Assembly (NCBI GenBank): GCA_040757575.1
Contig: JBFLXA010000015.1
Span: 1 to 64,000 of the forward strand
Direction: 5' to 3'
DNA from: PFJX01 sp040757575
GTDB taxonomy: Bacteria > Pseudomonadota > Gammaproteobacteria > Burkholderiales > Thiobacillaceae
Length of the DNA: 64,000 nt
Position 1 is the stretch's first letter; each line of letters starts with the position of its first letter. Below the pieces are notes generated by a model. The model saw only the letters and a program-made list of their open reading frames with translations, made no database searches and was not told the origin of the DNA. This document shows, one piece after another, positions 29,001 through 36,499 of the stretch. The position numbers were made by a program, and so were the translations under genes.

Positions 29001-29800
29001 TGCCGGACTGGCAACAAAAGCCCATCCTGGCCATGACGGCCAACGTCTTCCAGGAAGACCGGCTGGCCTGCCTGGCCGCCGGTATGAACGACTTCGTGAT
29101 CAAACCCGTGGACCCGGACAATCTTTTCAGCACCCTGCTGCACTGGCTTCCAGCCCGGGGCGTGGCGGAGGGCATATCGACCGAAACCCTCGTGACCCCG
29201 CCCGCCACCATCTCCTCACCAGGCGATGCAGTGCCCCGGATCGGCAATCCGGACCGCTATCGCCAGCTACTGGAAATGTTCATGGATCACCACAGTGACG
29301 ATGTGGCTAAACTGTCCCAGGAACTGGAACAGGGCCGACAGGAAGCCGCACGGCGCATCGCCCACGCCCTTAAGGGAGTCGCCGGCAACCTGGACCTCCC
29401 CGCCATTGCCGGGCCGGCCAAGGCCCTGGACGCCCTGCTGCGCCAACCCGAGCCGGAGAACACTGCCATCCAGGCACTTCTGGGCGAGATGGCGGCCGGT
29501 TTCCTCCAGCTGGGACAACGCCAGCAGGAGGTTGAAAGCCAAAGGACTGATGCCCCAGCCCCCGTTGCCGCCGAACCAAGCCAAGAGGAAGCCGCTGCCC
29601 TCATCGACAATATGCGCAGCCTGCTCGGCAACAGCGACACCCACGCCCAGGCCCTGTGCAGCCAGCACAAATCCTTCTTCCAGGCGAGGCTTGGACAGCG
29701 GTTTGCCGCCTTCCGTACAGGCCTGGATAACTTCGACTTCGACGCCGCCCTGGAAATTTTCCAGGCCGAGACAGACAGCACGTCCAGGACAACGCCATGA
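26045..29800 (+). CDS. Membrane hybrid histidine kinase: TM, PAS, GAF, two PAS, HisKA, HATPase, REC, HPt
   Basis: The product has 1251 residues. The start at 26045 is supported by GAGGG seven bases upstream. Two N-terminal helices (about 10-32 and 53-72, around TWKGLFFVIVTTAGLYAL) anchor it in the inner membrane. Order: PAS about 90-200; GAF about 212-375 (FIHFVNEDEETIELVAWS); PAS 382-500; PAS 512-625; HisKA about 662-725 (ANMSHEIRTPMNAI); HATPase 772-888; REC 917-1035 (LILMDMQMPNLGG); HPt 1068-1160 (HALKGVAGN); C-terminal FDF module 1185-1248. The GAF type resembles those of sensors fused to similar two-helix anchors. The gene overlaps the hemerythrin kinase by four bases. Confidence 0.9.
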   Translation: MPRPHPSLSPGVIALAYAVLAGLWILLSDYLLLDIYDPAGRFIELHTWKGLFFVIVTTAGLYALLRRQQYLQQNQALLQAEQERLRALKLLADIANNSTEAIFAKDKEGRYVLINPRCEGLMGHTIQDMLGRDDTALLPADEAKRMLELDREIMAKGETVSLRYSLTLPTGVHDFDITKGPLRDEAGRVVGLFGIARDVTERNLLDQRLALQAARAGALLELPLAAETLDETAFMQRGQEMAEDLTQSQIAFIHFVNEDEETIELVAWSRRTLDHYCKAAYDRHYPISQAGIWADALRQRKAVVFNDYASYPDKMGLPAGHAALERLISVPVIEQGRVVMLTGVGNKLTGYTDVDVETVQLISNEIWRLVKRRRDAQALRLSEAIFRTLTEQLPAIVYRAGLDPQSSTDYVSPAVATLGYTPDEWINTPQLWADNLHPEDRNRVLASLDDLHRGAPFVEEYRLRDKAGVWRHIRDEARLIKDAAGHSLYVQGVMLDISAEKEANTRLRMLAQAVEQSSESIAITDRDARLVYVNEAFLAVTGYAREEVIGQNPRILQSGLTPPTTYSDLWANLSQGRPWKGEFVNRRKDGSTYTAFAVISPMRQADGHITHYVAVKEDITEKKRMGQELDAYRHRLEQLVEQRTRDVDQARAKAEAANLAKSAFLANMSHEIRTPMNAILGLIYLIHRDNPSPTQADRLHKIETAAQHLLSIINDILDLSKIESGRLDLESRDFTLGDVLDHVRSLVAPTAEAKALELHVEAEDMPEWLHGDVTRVRQGLLNFAGNAVKFTVTGRVTLRARLLDVRQEGKVQQLLVRFEVQDTGPGIAPEQQARLFQAFEQADASTTRKHGGTGLGLAITARLARLMGGEAGVDSTPGQGSLFWFTAWLEAGHGEMHAPERLRAGDALLALRARYNGCRLLLAEDNPINREVAEDLLRDAGLEVESAEDGLIAVEKARSGHYDLILMDMQMPNLGGLEATRQIRALPDWQQKPILAMTANVFQEDRLACLAAGMNDFVIKPVDPDNLFSTLLHWLPARGVAEGISTETLVTPPATISSPGDAVPRIGNPDRYRQLLEMFMDHHSDDVAKLSQELEQGRQEAARRIAHALKGVAGNLDLPAIAGPAKALDALLRQPEPENTAIQALLGEMAAGFLQLGQRQQEVESQRTDAPAPVAAEPSQEEAAALIDNMRSLLGNSDTHAQALCSQHKSFFQARLGQRFAAFRTGLDNFDFDAALEIFQAETDSTSRTTP
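28023..28081 (+). repeat. 59-bp segment identical to 20058-20116 (HisKA region)
   Basis: Second copy of the identical stretch covering the HisKA His box. See the copy at 20058-20116. Confidence 0.8.
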
Positions 29801-31470
29801 GCTTCATCCAGTGGAACGACGACCTGGTCACCGGTATTGCCGTCGTCGACCAGCAGCACCAGGGCCTCGTGGAACTACTCAACGAGGCCGCCCCCACCCT
29901 GGCCCGATTGAGCAGTGCGACCCTGGAGGACGCAGCCCCCCTGCTGGACCGCCTGGTGGATTACGCCGCCATGCATTTCAAGACCGAGGAAGACCTCATG
30001 GCCACCCAGGGCGTGGACAGCCGGGTACAGGCCCACCATCGCGAGACCCACGCCGGCTTTGTGGATCAGGTCATGGCCATGGTGGGGGATTTCAAAGCCG
30101 GCAGAGGCGTGTCCGGCGACCGGTTGCTGTCCTTCCTGGCAAGCTGGCTGATATTTCACATCCTGGGGGAAGACCAAGCCATGGCACGGCAAGTCCATGC
30201 CCTGGAGAAGGGTTCCGATGCAGAAACCGCCTACACCGCCGCCCGGGGCGGCGACCTGGCACCTTCCACCGGCGCCCTGAGCCGCGCCTTGCTGACGGTG
30301 TACACCAACGTCAGCCAACAGAACCGGGAGCTGGCGGACCTCAACGGCGAACTGGCCCGACACCGGGACCATCTGGAAGACATGGTCCAGGAAAGGACCG
30401 CCCAACTGGAAAAGCTGGCTGGGGAACTCCGTCTGGCCCGGGACGAAGCCCTGGTGGCCAGCCAGGCCAAGACCCGCTTCCTCGCGGCCGTGAGCCACGA
30501 ACTGCGCACCCCCATGAACGCCATTCTGGGGTTTTCCGGCCTGTTACAGGAGCGGGAGCTGACGCCGGAACTCCAGGCCCTGGCGCAGAAGATCGGCCGT
30601 GCCGGCAACCACCTGCTGGAGCTCATCAACGACATCCTTGATTACGCCCGGGCCGGGGAAGACGGCCAGGCCATGCCCCTGGCCCCGTTCCGCCCGGCGG
30701 ATCTGGTGACCCAGGCCTGTGCCGGCGTACTGGAGCAGGGCCGCAAGAAAGGGCTGCGCACCCACATCGAGGTGGCGCCGGACGTGCCCCAGGTGCTGCT
30801 GGGGGACGTGCAGCGCCTGGGTCGCATCCTGCGGCAACTGGCTGAAAACGCAGTGAAATTCACCCAGAAGGGGGGCGTACGGGTTCGAGCCGTGGCCCGC
30901 AAGACCCCGGGAGACCAGCACCGCCTGCGCTTCCTGGTGCAGGACACGGGCATCGGCATTCCGCCGGAGCGCCAGGCCAGCCTGTTTGACGCCTTCAACC
31001 AGCTGGACAGCCGCATGGACAGGCACTACGAAGGCGTGGGTCTGGGCCTGGCCATGTCCCGCACCCTGGCCCATCACATGGGCGGTGAACTGGGCCTGGA
31101 AAGCACCCCTGGAAAAGGCAGCCTGTTCTGGCTGGACCTGCCCCTGGTGGAAGCCCCTGCAGGGGCCACGCCCGCTCCGTTGCCAGCCTCCCCCTCGACC
31201 GTTGCAACGGCTCCTGCCCGCCACGTATCGATATCCCCCCCCGCATCTTCCCCTCGCACCGGGACCAAGGGTCAGGCCACCCCCGCCGCCCTGGACCAGC
31301 TGGAAGCCCTGCTGGCCAGCGCCGATACCCGGGCGGCAGGTGTACTTGAAAACAGTCCGGAACTGGCCGCCCTGCTGGGCGACGCCTTGCCGGACATGGC
31401 GGAACACATCGCGGCCTTCGATTTCGAACAGGCCCTTGTTACCCTCAAGACCTGGCGCAAAAAGCAATAA
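29797..31470 (+). CDS. Hemerythrin-histidine kinase fusion
   Basis: The 557-residue cytoplasmic protein carries an N-terminal bacteriohemerythrin (about 8-135). All seven expected di-iron ligands are in place: His21, His60, Glu64, His81, His85, His121 and Asp126. Hemerythrin binds O2 or responds to redox state or NO. A coiled coil (HLEDMVQERTAQLEKLAGEL) leads to HisKA (about 226-290, VSHELRTPMNAILGF) and HATPase (about 330-450, GVGLGLAMSRTL). The HATPase G2 box reads EGVGLGLA instead of the GGTGLGLA of its neighbours. There is no receiver or HPt, but a C-terminal FDF module (about 500-555) is present. Phosphotransfer to the HD-GYP regulator 13 bases downstream is likely. Confidence 0.88.
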   Translation: MSFIQWNDDLVTGIAVVDQQHQGLVELLNEAAPTLARLSSATLEDAAPLLDRLVDYAAMHFKTEEDLMATQGVDSRVQAHHRETHAGFVDQVMAMVGDFKAGRGVSGDRLLSFLASWLIFHILGEDQAMARQVHALEKGSDAETAYTAARGGDLAPSTGALSRALLTVYTNVSQQNRELADLNGELARHRDHLEDMVQERTAQLEKLAGELRLARDEALVASQAKTRFLAAVSHELRTPMNAILGFSGLLQERELTPELQALAQKIGRAGNHLLELINDILDYARAGEDGQAMPLAPFRPADLVTQACAGVLEQGRKKGLRTHIEVAPDVPQVLLGDVQRLGRILRQLAENAVKFTQKGGVRVRAVARKTPGDQHRLRFLVQDTGIGIPPERQASLFDAFNQLDSRMDRHYEGVGLGLAMSRTLAHHMGGELGLESTPGKGSLFWLDLPLVEAPAGATPAPLPASPSTVATAPARHVSISPPASSPRTGTKGQATPAALDQLEALLASADTRAAGVLENSPELAALLGDALPDMAEHIAAFDFEQALVTLKTWRKKQ

Positions 31471-31483
31471 GGAGACACTGTCC

Positions 31484-32809
31484 ATGGCCACTGCCGAGAA
31501 AGCCCAGCCCGCTCCGGCCGAACCGGCCACCATCCTGATAACTGACGACCAGCCGGAAAACCTGGCGGTGCTGGCCGGCCTGTTGCAGGGCAAGTACCGT
31601 GTACGGGCAGCCCGTTCCGGGGAAATTGCCCTGCGTCTGGCCTTGGACGCTCCCCAGCCCGAACTGATCCTGCTGGACATCATGATGCCGGGCATGGATG
31701 GCTATACCGTCCTGGAGAAATTACGCCAGGACCCGAAAACCCGGGGCATTCCGGTCATCTTCGTTACCGCCCTGGGGTCCGAGGACGATGAACAGCGGGG
31801 CCTGGATCTGGGGGCGGTGGACTACATCACCAAGCCCCTGAAGCCCGCCGTAGTCCTGGCCCGGGTGCAGACCCACCTGAATCTCAAGGCCGCCCAGGAT
31901 GCCCTTGCCCGCCACGGTGCAGAACTGGAACGCTTAGTGGCCCTACGTACCCAGGCCTTGCACAGGGCTCTGGAAGAAAGCCAGACCGCCCACGCCCGCC
32001 TGAAGAAAACCCACTTCGCCACCCTTACCGCCCTAGCCCAGATCACCGCCCTGCGGGACGAAAATCTGGGCAACCACGCCCGCCGGGTGGCGGACCTTTC
32101 CCGGCAGGTCGCCCAGCGGATGCAGTTGTCCGAAGGGGAGGTGCAATCCGTATTCATCGGGGCCCTGCTCCACGATGTGGGCAAGATCGGCTTTTCCGAC
32201 CAGTTACTCGGCCGAATCATCACCACCCTGCGAGGCGATGACCTCGCCTTGTACCGGCGCCATCCCGCCCGTGGCGCGGACGCCCTGTCCAACCTGGAGG
32301 GCATGGAGACGGTGGCCGACATCGTGCGCCACCACCACGAAAACTACGATGGCAGTGGCTTTCCGGACGGCCTGACGGCCCTGAATATACCCGTCGGCGC
32401 CCGCATCGTGGCGGCGGTCAGCGACTATGACGGCTTGCGCCGGGGCAACCTGACGGAACAGCCCATGACGGCCAAACAGACATTCCAGTACCTGATGGAG
32501 GAACAGGGCAGCCGCTACGACCCCCTGGTCATCCGGGAACTGGAGCAAATCCTGCGGGCGGAAGAGGATTTCGAAATCGACGAGATGGTGGTCACCATCC
32601 GCCACCTCCAGGAAGGCATGACCCTGAGCCGGGACATCCTGCATCCCAAAGGCTTCGTGTTGCTCTCCAAAGGCGCCGTGCTGACCCGTTTCCTGATTCA
32701 GCAACTGCTGGAAGTCCAGGCTACCAGCCCCGCCCCCCTGCGGGTATTCGTGCACCGGCAATGGACACCCCCAGAGCCAGAGGTTAGCGTTGAAATCCCA
32801 CCAACCTGA
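31484..32809 (+). CDS. Response regulator with HD-GYP domain, 3 of 3, with C-terminal extension
   Basis: The 441-residue product starts at 31484 after GGAG. The receiver has Asp near 65 (LLDIMMPGMDGY). A coiled segment (RHGAELERLVALRTQALHRA) precedes the HD-GYP domain with LHDVGKIGFSD (about 228) and HHHENYDGSGFPDG (about 282), so the GYP triad reads GFP. A C-terminal extension of about 60 residues (IRHLQEGMTLSRDILHPKGF, LLSKGAVLTRFLIQQLLE) is absent from the two other island regulators. The divergence suggests a separate role. It closes the island; the convergent gene starts 27 bases later. Confidence 0.87.
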   Translation: MATAEKAQPAPAEPATILITDDQPENLAVLAGLLQGKYRVRAARSGEIALRLALDAPQPELILLDIMMPGMDGYTVLEKLRQDPKTRGIPVIFVTALGSEDDEQRGLDLGAVDYITKPLKPAVVLARVQTHLNLKAAQDALARHGAELERLVALRTQALHRALEESQTAHARLKKTHFATLTALAQITALRDENLGNHARRVADLSRQVAQRMQLSEGEVQSVFIGALLHDVGKIGFSDQLLGRIITTLRGDDLALYRRHPARGADALSNLEGMETVADIVRHHHENYDGSGFPDGLTALNIPVGARIVAAVSDYDGLRRGNLTEQPMTAKQTFQYLMEEQGSRYDPLVIRELEQILRAEEDFEIDEMVVTIRHLQEGMTLSRDILHPKGFVLLSKGAVLTRFLIQQLLEVQATSPAPLRVFVHRQWTPPEPEVSVEIPPT

Positions 32810-32836
32810 CTCCCTCCGGGCGTGAATCGGAACTGA

Positions 32837-33607
32837 TTACTGCCGCACCACCTGATAACCTGGTGGCGTCAGGAAGGCATCCTTGGGGATAGGGTCGGTG
32901 CTGTAATCGTCATAGGTCAGGCCGATACGGCTGGCCAGCTTGCGGGAGAGCTGGGCCACCCGGCCATTGCCTTCGTATTTGAGGTTGACTTCGACGCTGC
33001 ATAACAGGCCCATGGGGGCAATGCGCCTGATAGCCTCGCTGATGCCACGGGCCTGCACCGGCGATGCCTTGGCCAGTGCTGGAATGCCCAGGAAGAAATC
33101 CGGGGCCTGCATGAGCCGTAGCACAGCCGCTGTTTCCTTCTGCTCCGGCACCTCCCGGGCCAGCCAAAGCGTGCCGTCCATTTCGAAACTCAGCTTTTCG
33201 CCGCCAATCTGGGCCGGCATGGCCATCTCCAGGGTGTGTTCCGCACAGGGCCATTTACCCAGGACATGGGTGCGCCCGGTGGGCTTGATAGTCAGCTTCA
33301 CCGCTTTGCTGTCCACCGCCGCCTCGGTCTGCTGGTTGATCGTGGCTGTGGAATAGACGGTGGCGGTACGCAGGGAGTGGTCCAGAACGGTGACTTCCCG
33401 GGCCTTGAGGTCGAAGATGTTGGAGTAGGCCTTGCCCCTGTCCACCATGTCCCTGCGGATCAGACTGCCTTCCAGCCAGAGCTTTTCCTTGCCTGCCCCC
33501 TGCATGCCCATGGCCACCACCGTGCTGCGGCCATTGAGGGTGAGATCGGCCTGGGCCAGTGGTATCCAGCAGGCGAGGAGGCAGAAGAGCAGGCGGGTCA
33601 TGGGCAT
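32837..33607 (-). CDS. Periplasmic protein resembling the LolA/DUF4412 fold
   Basis: The 256-residue product has a signal peptide ending LAQA, followed by beta-rich sequence. That sequence reads DLTLNGRSTVVAMGMQG, KLWLEGSLIRRDMVD, NIFDLKAREVTVLDHSLRTA and, later, FEMDGTLWLARE, a pattern like LolA- or DUF4412-type lipid-binding half-barrels. Two cysteines lie far apart (WPCAEH, LLCSVE). The gene sits 62 bases downstream of the MmpL-type exporter in the same direction. LolA-like partners are common for such exporters, so it may carry lipid across the periplasm. The family call is by pattern only. Confidence 0.5.
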   Translation of the reverse strand: MPMTRLLFCLLACWIPLAQADLTLNGRSTVVAMGMQGAGKEKLWLEGSLIRRDMVDRGKAYSNIFDLKAREVTVLDHSLRTATVYSTATINQQTEAAVDSKAVKLTIKPTGRTHVLGKWPCAEHTLEMAMPAQIGGEKLSFEMDGTLWLAREVPEQKETAAVLRLMQAPDFFLGIPALAKASPVQARGISEAIRRIAPMGLLCSVEVNLKYEGNGRVAQLSRKLASRIGLTYDDYSTDPIPKDAFLTPPGYQVVRQ

Positions 33608-33669
33608 GGAAGATTCGCAGAAGGGGAAACCCCGGCATTTTATCCCCCTCCATCCTGCCTTTAGCTGGA

Positions 33670-35970
33670 CTACTTGCAGTCCGGCGGATCCTTCGCCGGG
33701 GGCTGGGCCGGGTCCAGATCACTCAGGTGGAAACGTTGATAGAGCATGAGCATGGGCTTGGGTGCCCACCAGTTGAGCCGCCCCAGCATACGCAGGGTGG
33801 CCGGCACCAGAAGCATGCGCACCAGGGTGGCATCAACGATCACCGACAGCAGCAAGCCCAGGCCCATGGCCTTCATGAACACCACCTCGCCGGTGGCGAA
33901 GGCCCCCAGGACGATGCCGATCAACAGGGCCGCGCTGGTAATGATGGGGCCGCTTTTCTGGATGCCGGATGCCACGGATTTCATATTGTCGCCGGTGGCC
34001 TGGCACATCTCCTTGACCCGGGAAAGCAGAAAAACCTCGTAGTCGATGGACAGACCAAAAGCGGCGGCGAAGATAAGCAGGAGGATGGTGCCATCCATAC
34101 TGCCCTGGGGGGTGAAATCGAACAGCCAGGCCAGGTGCCCGTCCTGGAACATCCACACCAGGACACCGAATGTGGCGGACAGGGAAAGCAGGTTGGTGAG
34201 CACCGCTTTCAGCGGAATCAGCAGGCTGCCCAGCATAAGGAACAATAGAATGAAGATGACGCAGACGATGGCCAGGATGACCCAGGGCACCCAGTTGGCC
34301 AGGGAGTCCAGGTAATCCAGGTGAAAGGCGGGAAAGCCCCCCACGTGGAAAGCCTCCAGGCCGGCCGGGGTGGGCAGGGCGCGGATCTTGCGCACCAGTT
34401 CCCGGGCGGCCTCGGAATTGGAGGGCATGGTGTAGTCCACAACCATCTGGGTGTATTCCCCCTTGGCATAGGTGGTCAGGGTTTCCGTGGCCAAAGGAAA
34501 CTGTTCCGGGTAGGCATAGAGCATTTCATAGTCCGCCAGGGCCAGGTTCGGCTCCACGCTCACCAGGCCCTGGACCCGCACGACCCCCGGCAGGGCCTGC
34601 ACCTGCCGGGTCAGGTCATCCAGACCGGCCAGGGCAGCCGGTTCATGGGCGGGGCCCGGGGTCTTGACGACGATGAGCAGGGGAGACAGCCCGGCATGGC
34701 GGAACTGCTGCTCCAGGATTTCGTGTACCTGGCGGCTTTCGGCGGTAACCGGCAGTGAACGACTGTCCGAGGGGCCGATTTCCATGTGCAGCACCGGTTG
34801 CCCCATGGTCAGCAAGACGACCAGGGCTCCAGCCAGGATGACGCCCGCGTGGCGCATGACGAACTGGCTGAAACGATACCAGCCGCCACTGTCATCCGGT
34901 CGGGCCACCCGCCGTGCCAGAACCGGCAGGGCCAGGCTGTTCACCCGACGGCCCAGCAGGGATAGCAGGGCCGGCAACACCAGGGTGGAAGTCAACATGG
35001 CCGCCGCCACGGAGATGCCGCCGGCCAGGCCCATGTTCTGGAAGAAGCGCTGGGGCAGCATGAGCAGGCAGAACAGGCTGGCAGCCACGGTCAGCCCGCT
35101 GTAGACCACCGTGCGACCGGCAGTGGCCAGGGTGATGTGCAGGCTGCGGGCCACGTCGTGGCCAGATTTGTCCATCTCTTCCCGGAACCGGGAGACGATG
35201 AACAGGCCGTAATCGATAGCCAGGCCCAGGCCCAGCATGGAAACCACGTTGGCGGCGTAGACGGAGATGTCCACAAACAGGGTGCCAAGCTTGAGCAGGG
35301 TAACCGAGAGCAGGATGGTAACCCCCCCCACAGCCAGAGGCAGCATGGCAGCGACGGCAGAACCGAACACCCAAACCAGCAGGAAGGCCAGGAAGATGAA
35401 ACTGACCACTTCGGCCCGCCAGATGTCTTTTTCCAGTTGCTCACGGATATCCACATAGGTGGCCAGTTCGCCCCCCAGCAGGACTTCTATATCCGGATTG
35501 CGCACCTGCTCTCGCAGGCGCAGGTAAGCCTCCACCCCTTCGTTTTTACTGCGGTCCAGTTGGACGATGGCATAGCTCAGCTCCCCATTCTCCGAGCGCA
35601 GGCGGGCATCGCCGGTCATGGGGTAGCTGCTGACACTGGTGACGTCCGGATTGCTGGCCACGTTGGCCAGCACCGTTTCCACCGCCGCCAGGTAGGCCGG
35701 CCGGTCCACCGGTGGCCCTTCCCCGACCTTCAGCAGTTCGCTGCCGGGCCGGAACAGCAGGATCACAGGCGTATTGTCCCGGCCCAGGTGATCTCGCAGC
35801 ATGCTTGCGGACAAGGCCGAACCGCTGCCCGGCACCTCCCAGCCCGGCGACAGGCTGAGGCGCTGCATCACGTCGAGGCTGTAGAGGGCGCTGGCCACGA
35901 CGACGAAGGCAGCCGCGATGAGCGTCGGCCAGGGACGTCGTCCGGCTACACGGCCAAGCTGTAGAAACAT
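33670..35970 (-). CDS. MmpL/RND-superfamily exporter
   Basis: The product is a 766-residue inner-membrane protein with about 12 helices in two homologous halves, each with a large periplasmic loop after its first helix. The MMPL hallmark Asp-Tyr pairs are present in GLGLAIDYGLFIVSRFREE (about 250) and FGLSIDYEVFLLSRVKE (about 647). These residues drive proton-coupled export of lipids or other hydrophobic compounds. Length fits the family. There is no membrane-fusion protein or outer-membrane channel gene beside it, which points to lipid transport rather than classic drug efflux. The LolA-like gene lies downstream. Confidence 0.85.
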   Translation of the reverse strand: MFLQLGRVAGRRPWPTLIAAAFVVVASALYSLDVMQRLSLSPGWEVPGSGSALSASMLRDHLGRDNTPVILLFRPGSELLKVGEGPPVDRPAYLAAVETVLANVASNPDVTSVSSYPMTGDARLRSENGELSYAIVQLDRSKNEGVEAYLRLREQVRNPDIEVLLGGELATYVDIREQLEKDIWRAEVVSFIFLAFLLVWVFGSAVAAMLPLAVGGVTILLSVTLLKLGTLFVDISVYAANVVSMLGLGLAIDYGLFIVSRFREEMDKSGHDVARSLHITLATAGRTVVYSGLTVAASLFCLLMLPQRFFQNMGLAGGISVAAAMLTSTLVLPALLSLLGRRVNSLALPVLARRVARPDDSGGWYRFSQFVMRHAGVILAGALVVLLTMGQPVLHMEIGPSDSRSLPVTAESRQVHEILEQQFRHAGLSPLLIVVKTPGPAHEPAALAGLDDLTRQVQALPGVVRVQGLVSVEPNLALADYEMLYAYPEQFPLATETLTTYAKGEYTQMVVDYTMPSNSEAARELVRKIRALPTPAGLEAFHVGGFPAFHLDYLDSLANWVPWVILAIVCVIFILLFLMLGSLLIPLKAVLTNLLSLSATFGVLVWMFQDGHLAWLFDFTPQGSMDGTILLLIFAAAFGLSIDYEVFLLSRVKEMCQATGDNMKSVASGIQKSGPIITSAALLIGIVLGAFATGEVVFMKAMGLGLLLSVIVDATLVRMLLVPATLRMLGRLNWWAPKPMLMLYQRFHLSDLDPAQPPAKDPPDCK

Positions 35971-36022
35971 TCAGGCGTTCAGGGATCGATAGGAGTCTGG
36001 AAACGGCTAAGGACTTGGGCAA

Positions 36023-36499
36023 TCAATGACCATGTCCACCAGATGCACCTGCCCGTTCCACCATATGCTGCATCAGGGCCCGTGGGGAGAGCATACCCAG
36101 GAAAGAACCATCCGACCCCAGCACCGGCAGGGGCATGGCCTGCTGGTAGATCAGCAGGGCCGCTTCCGCCAGGCGATGGTCCCGCTTGAGGATGGGCACG
36201 TCCCGGCGCACCAGATCTGCCACCCGATGGTGCCCCATCTGCCGCAGTTGCCCCAGCACCTCGCTGCTGGCGTCTCCCATCAGGGCGAATTCCACCGGCC
36301 CGTGGCTCATGCGCGCGCTCTCCGGCAACACCCCGCCCACCAGATCCCGCATGCTGAGCATGCCCACCCATTCCCGATCCTGGCAGACGGGTGCGTGGTT
36401 GACCCCCTCGGCAAGCATGCGGCGCAGGGCTTCGTCCAGGGGGGTATCCACCGGCAGGCAGAAGGAAGGGGCATTCAGGGGAATGGTTTCGATGGTCAT
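36023..36499 (-). CDS. CBS-domain pair protein
   Basis: The product has 158 residues and starts at 36499, where ATGA overlaps the ATPase stop. Two CBS motifs are visible: about 12-60 (DEALRRMLAEGVNHAPVCQDREWVGMLSMRDL) and about 105-150 (RLAEAALLIYQQAMPLPVLGSDGSFLGMLSP). CBS pairs bind adenine nucleotides and regulate a partner protein. Four-base overlap with the P-type ATPase gene makes that transporter the obvious partner. No other domain is present. Confidence 0.82.
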   Translation of the reverse strand: MTIETIPLNAPSFCLPVDTPLDEALRRMLAEGVNHAPVCQDREWVGMLSMRDLVGGVLPESARMSHGPVEFALMGDASSEVLGQLRQMGHHRVADLVRRDVPILKRDHRLAEAALLIYQQAMPLPVLGSDGSFLGMLSPRALMQHMVERAGASGGHGH

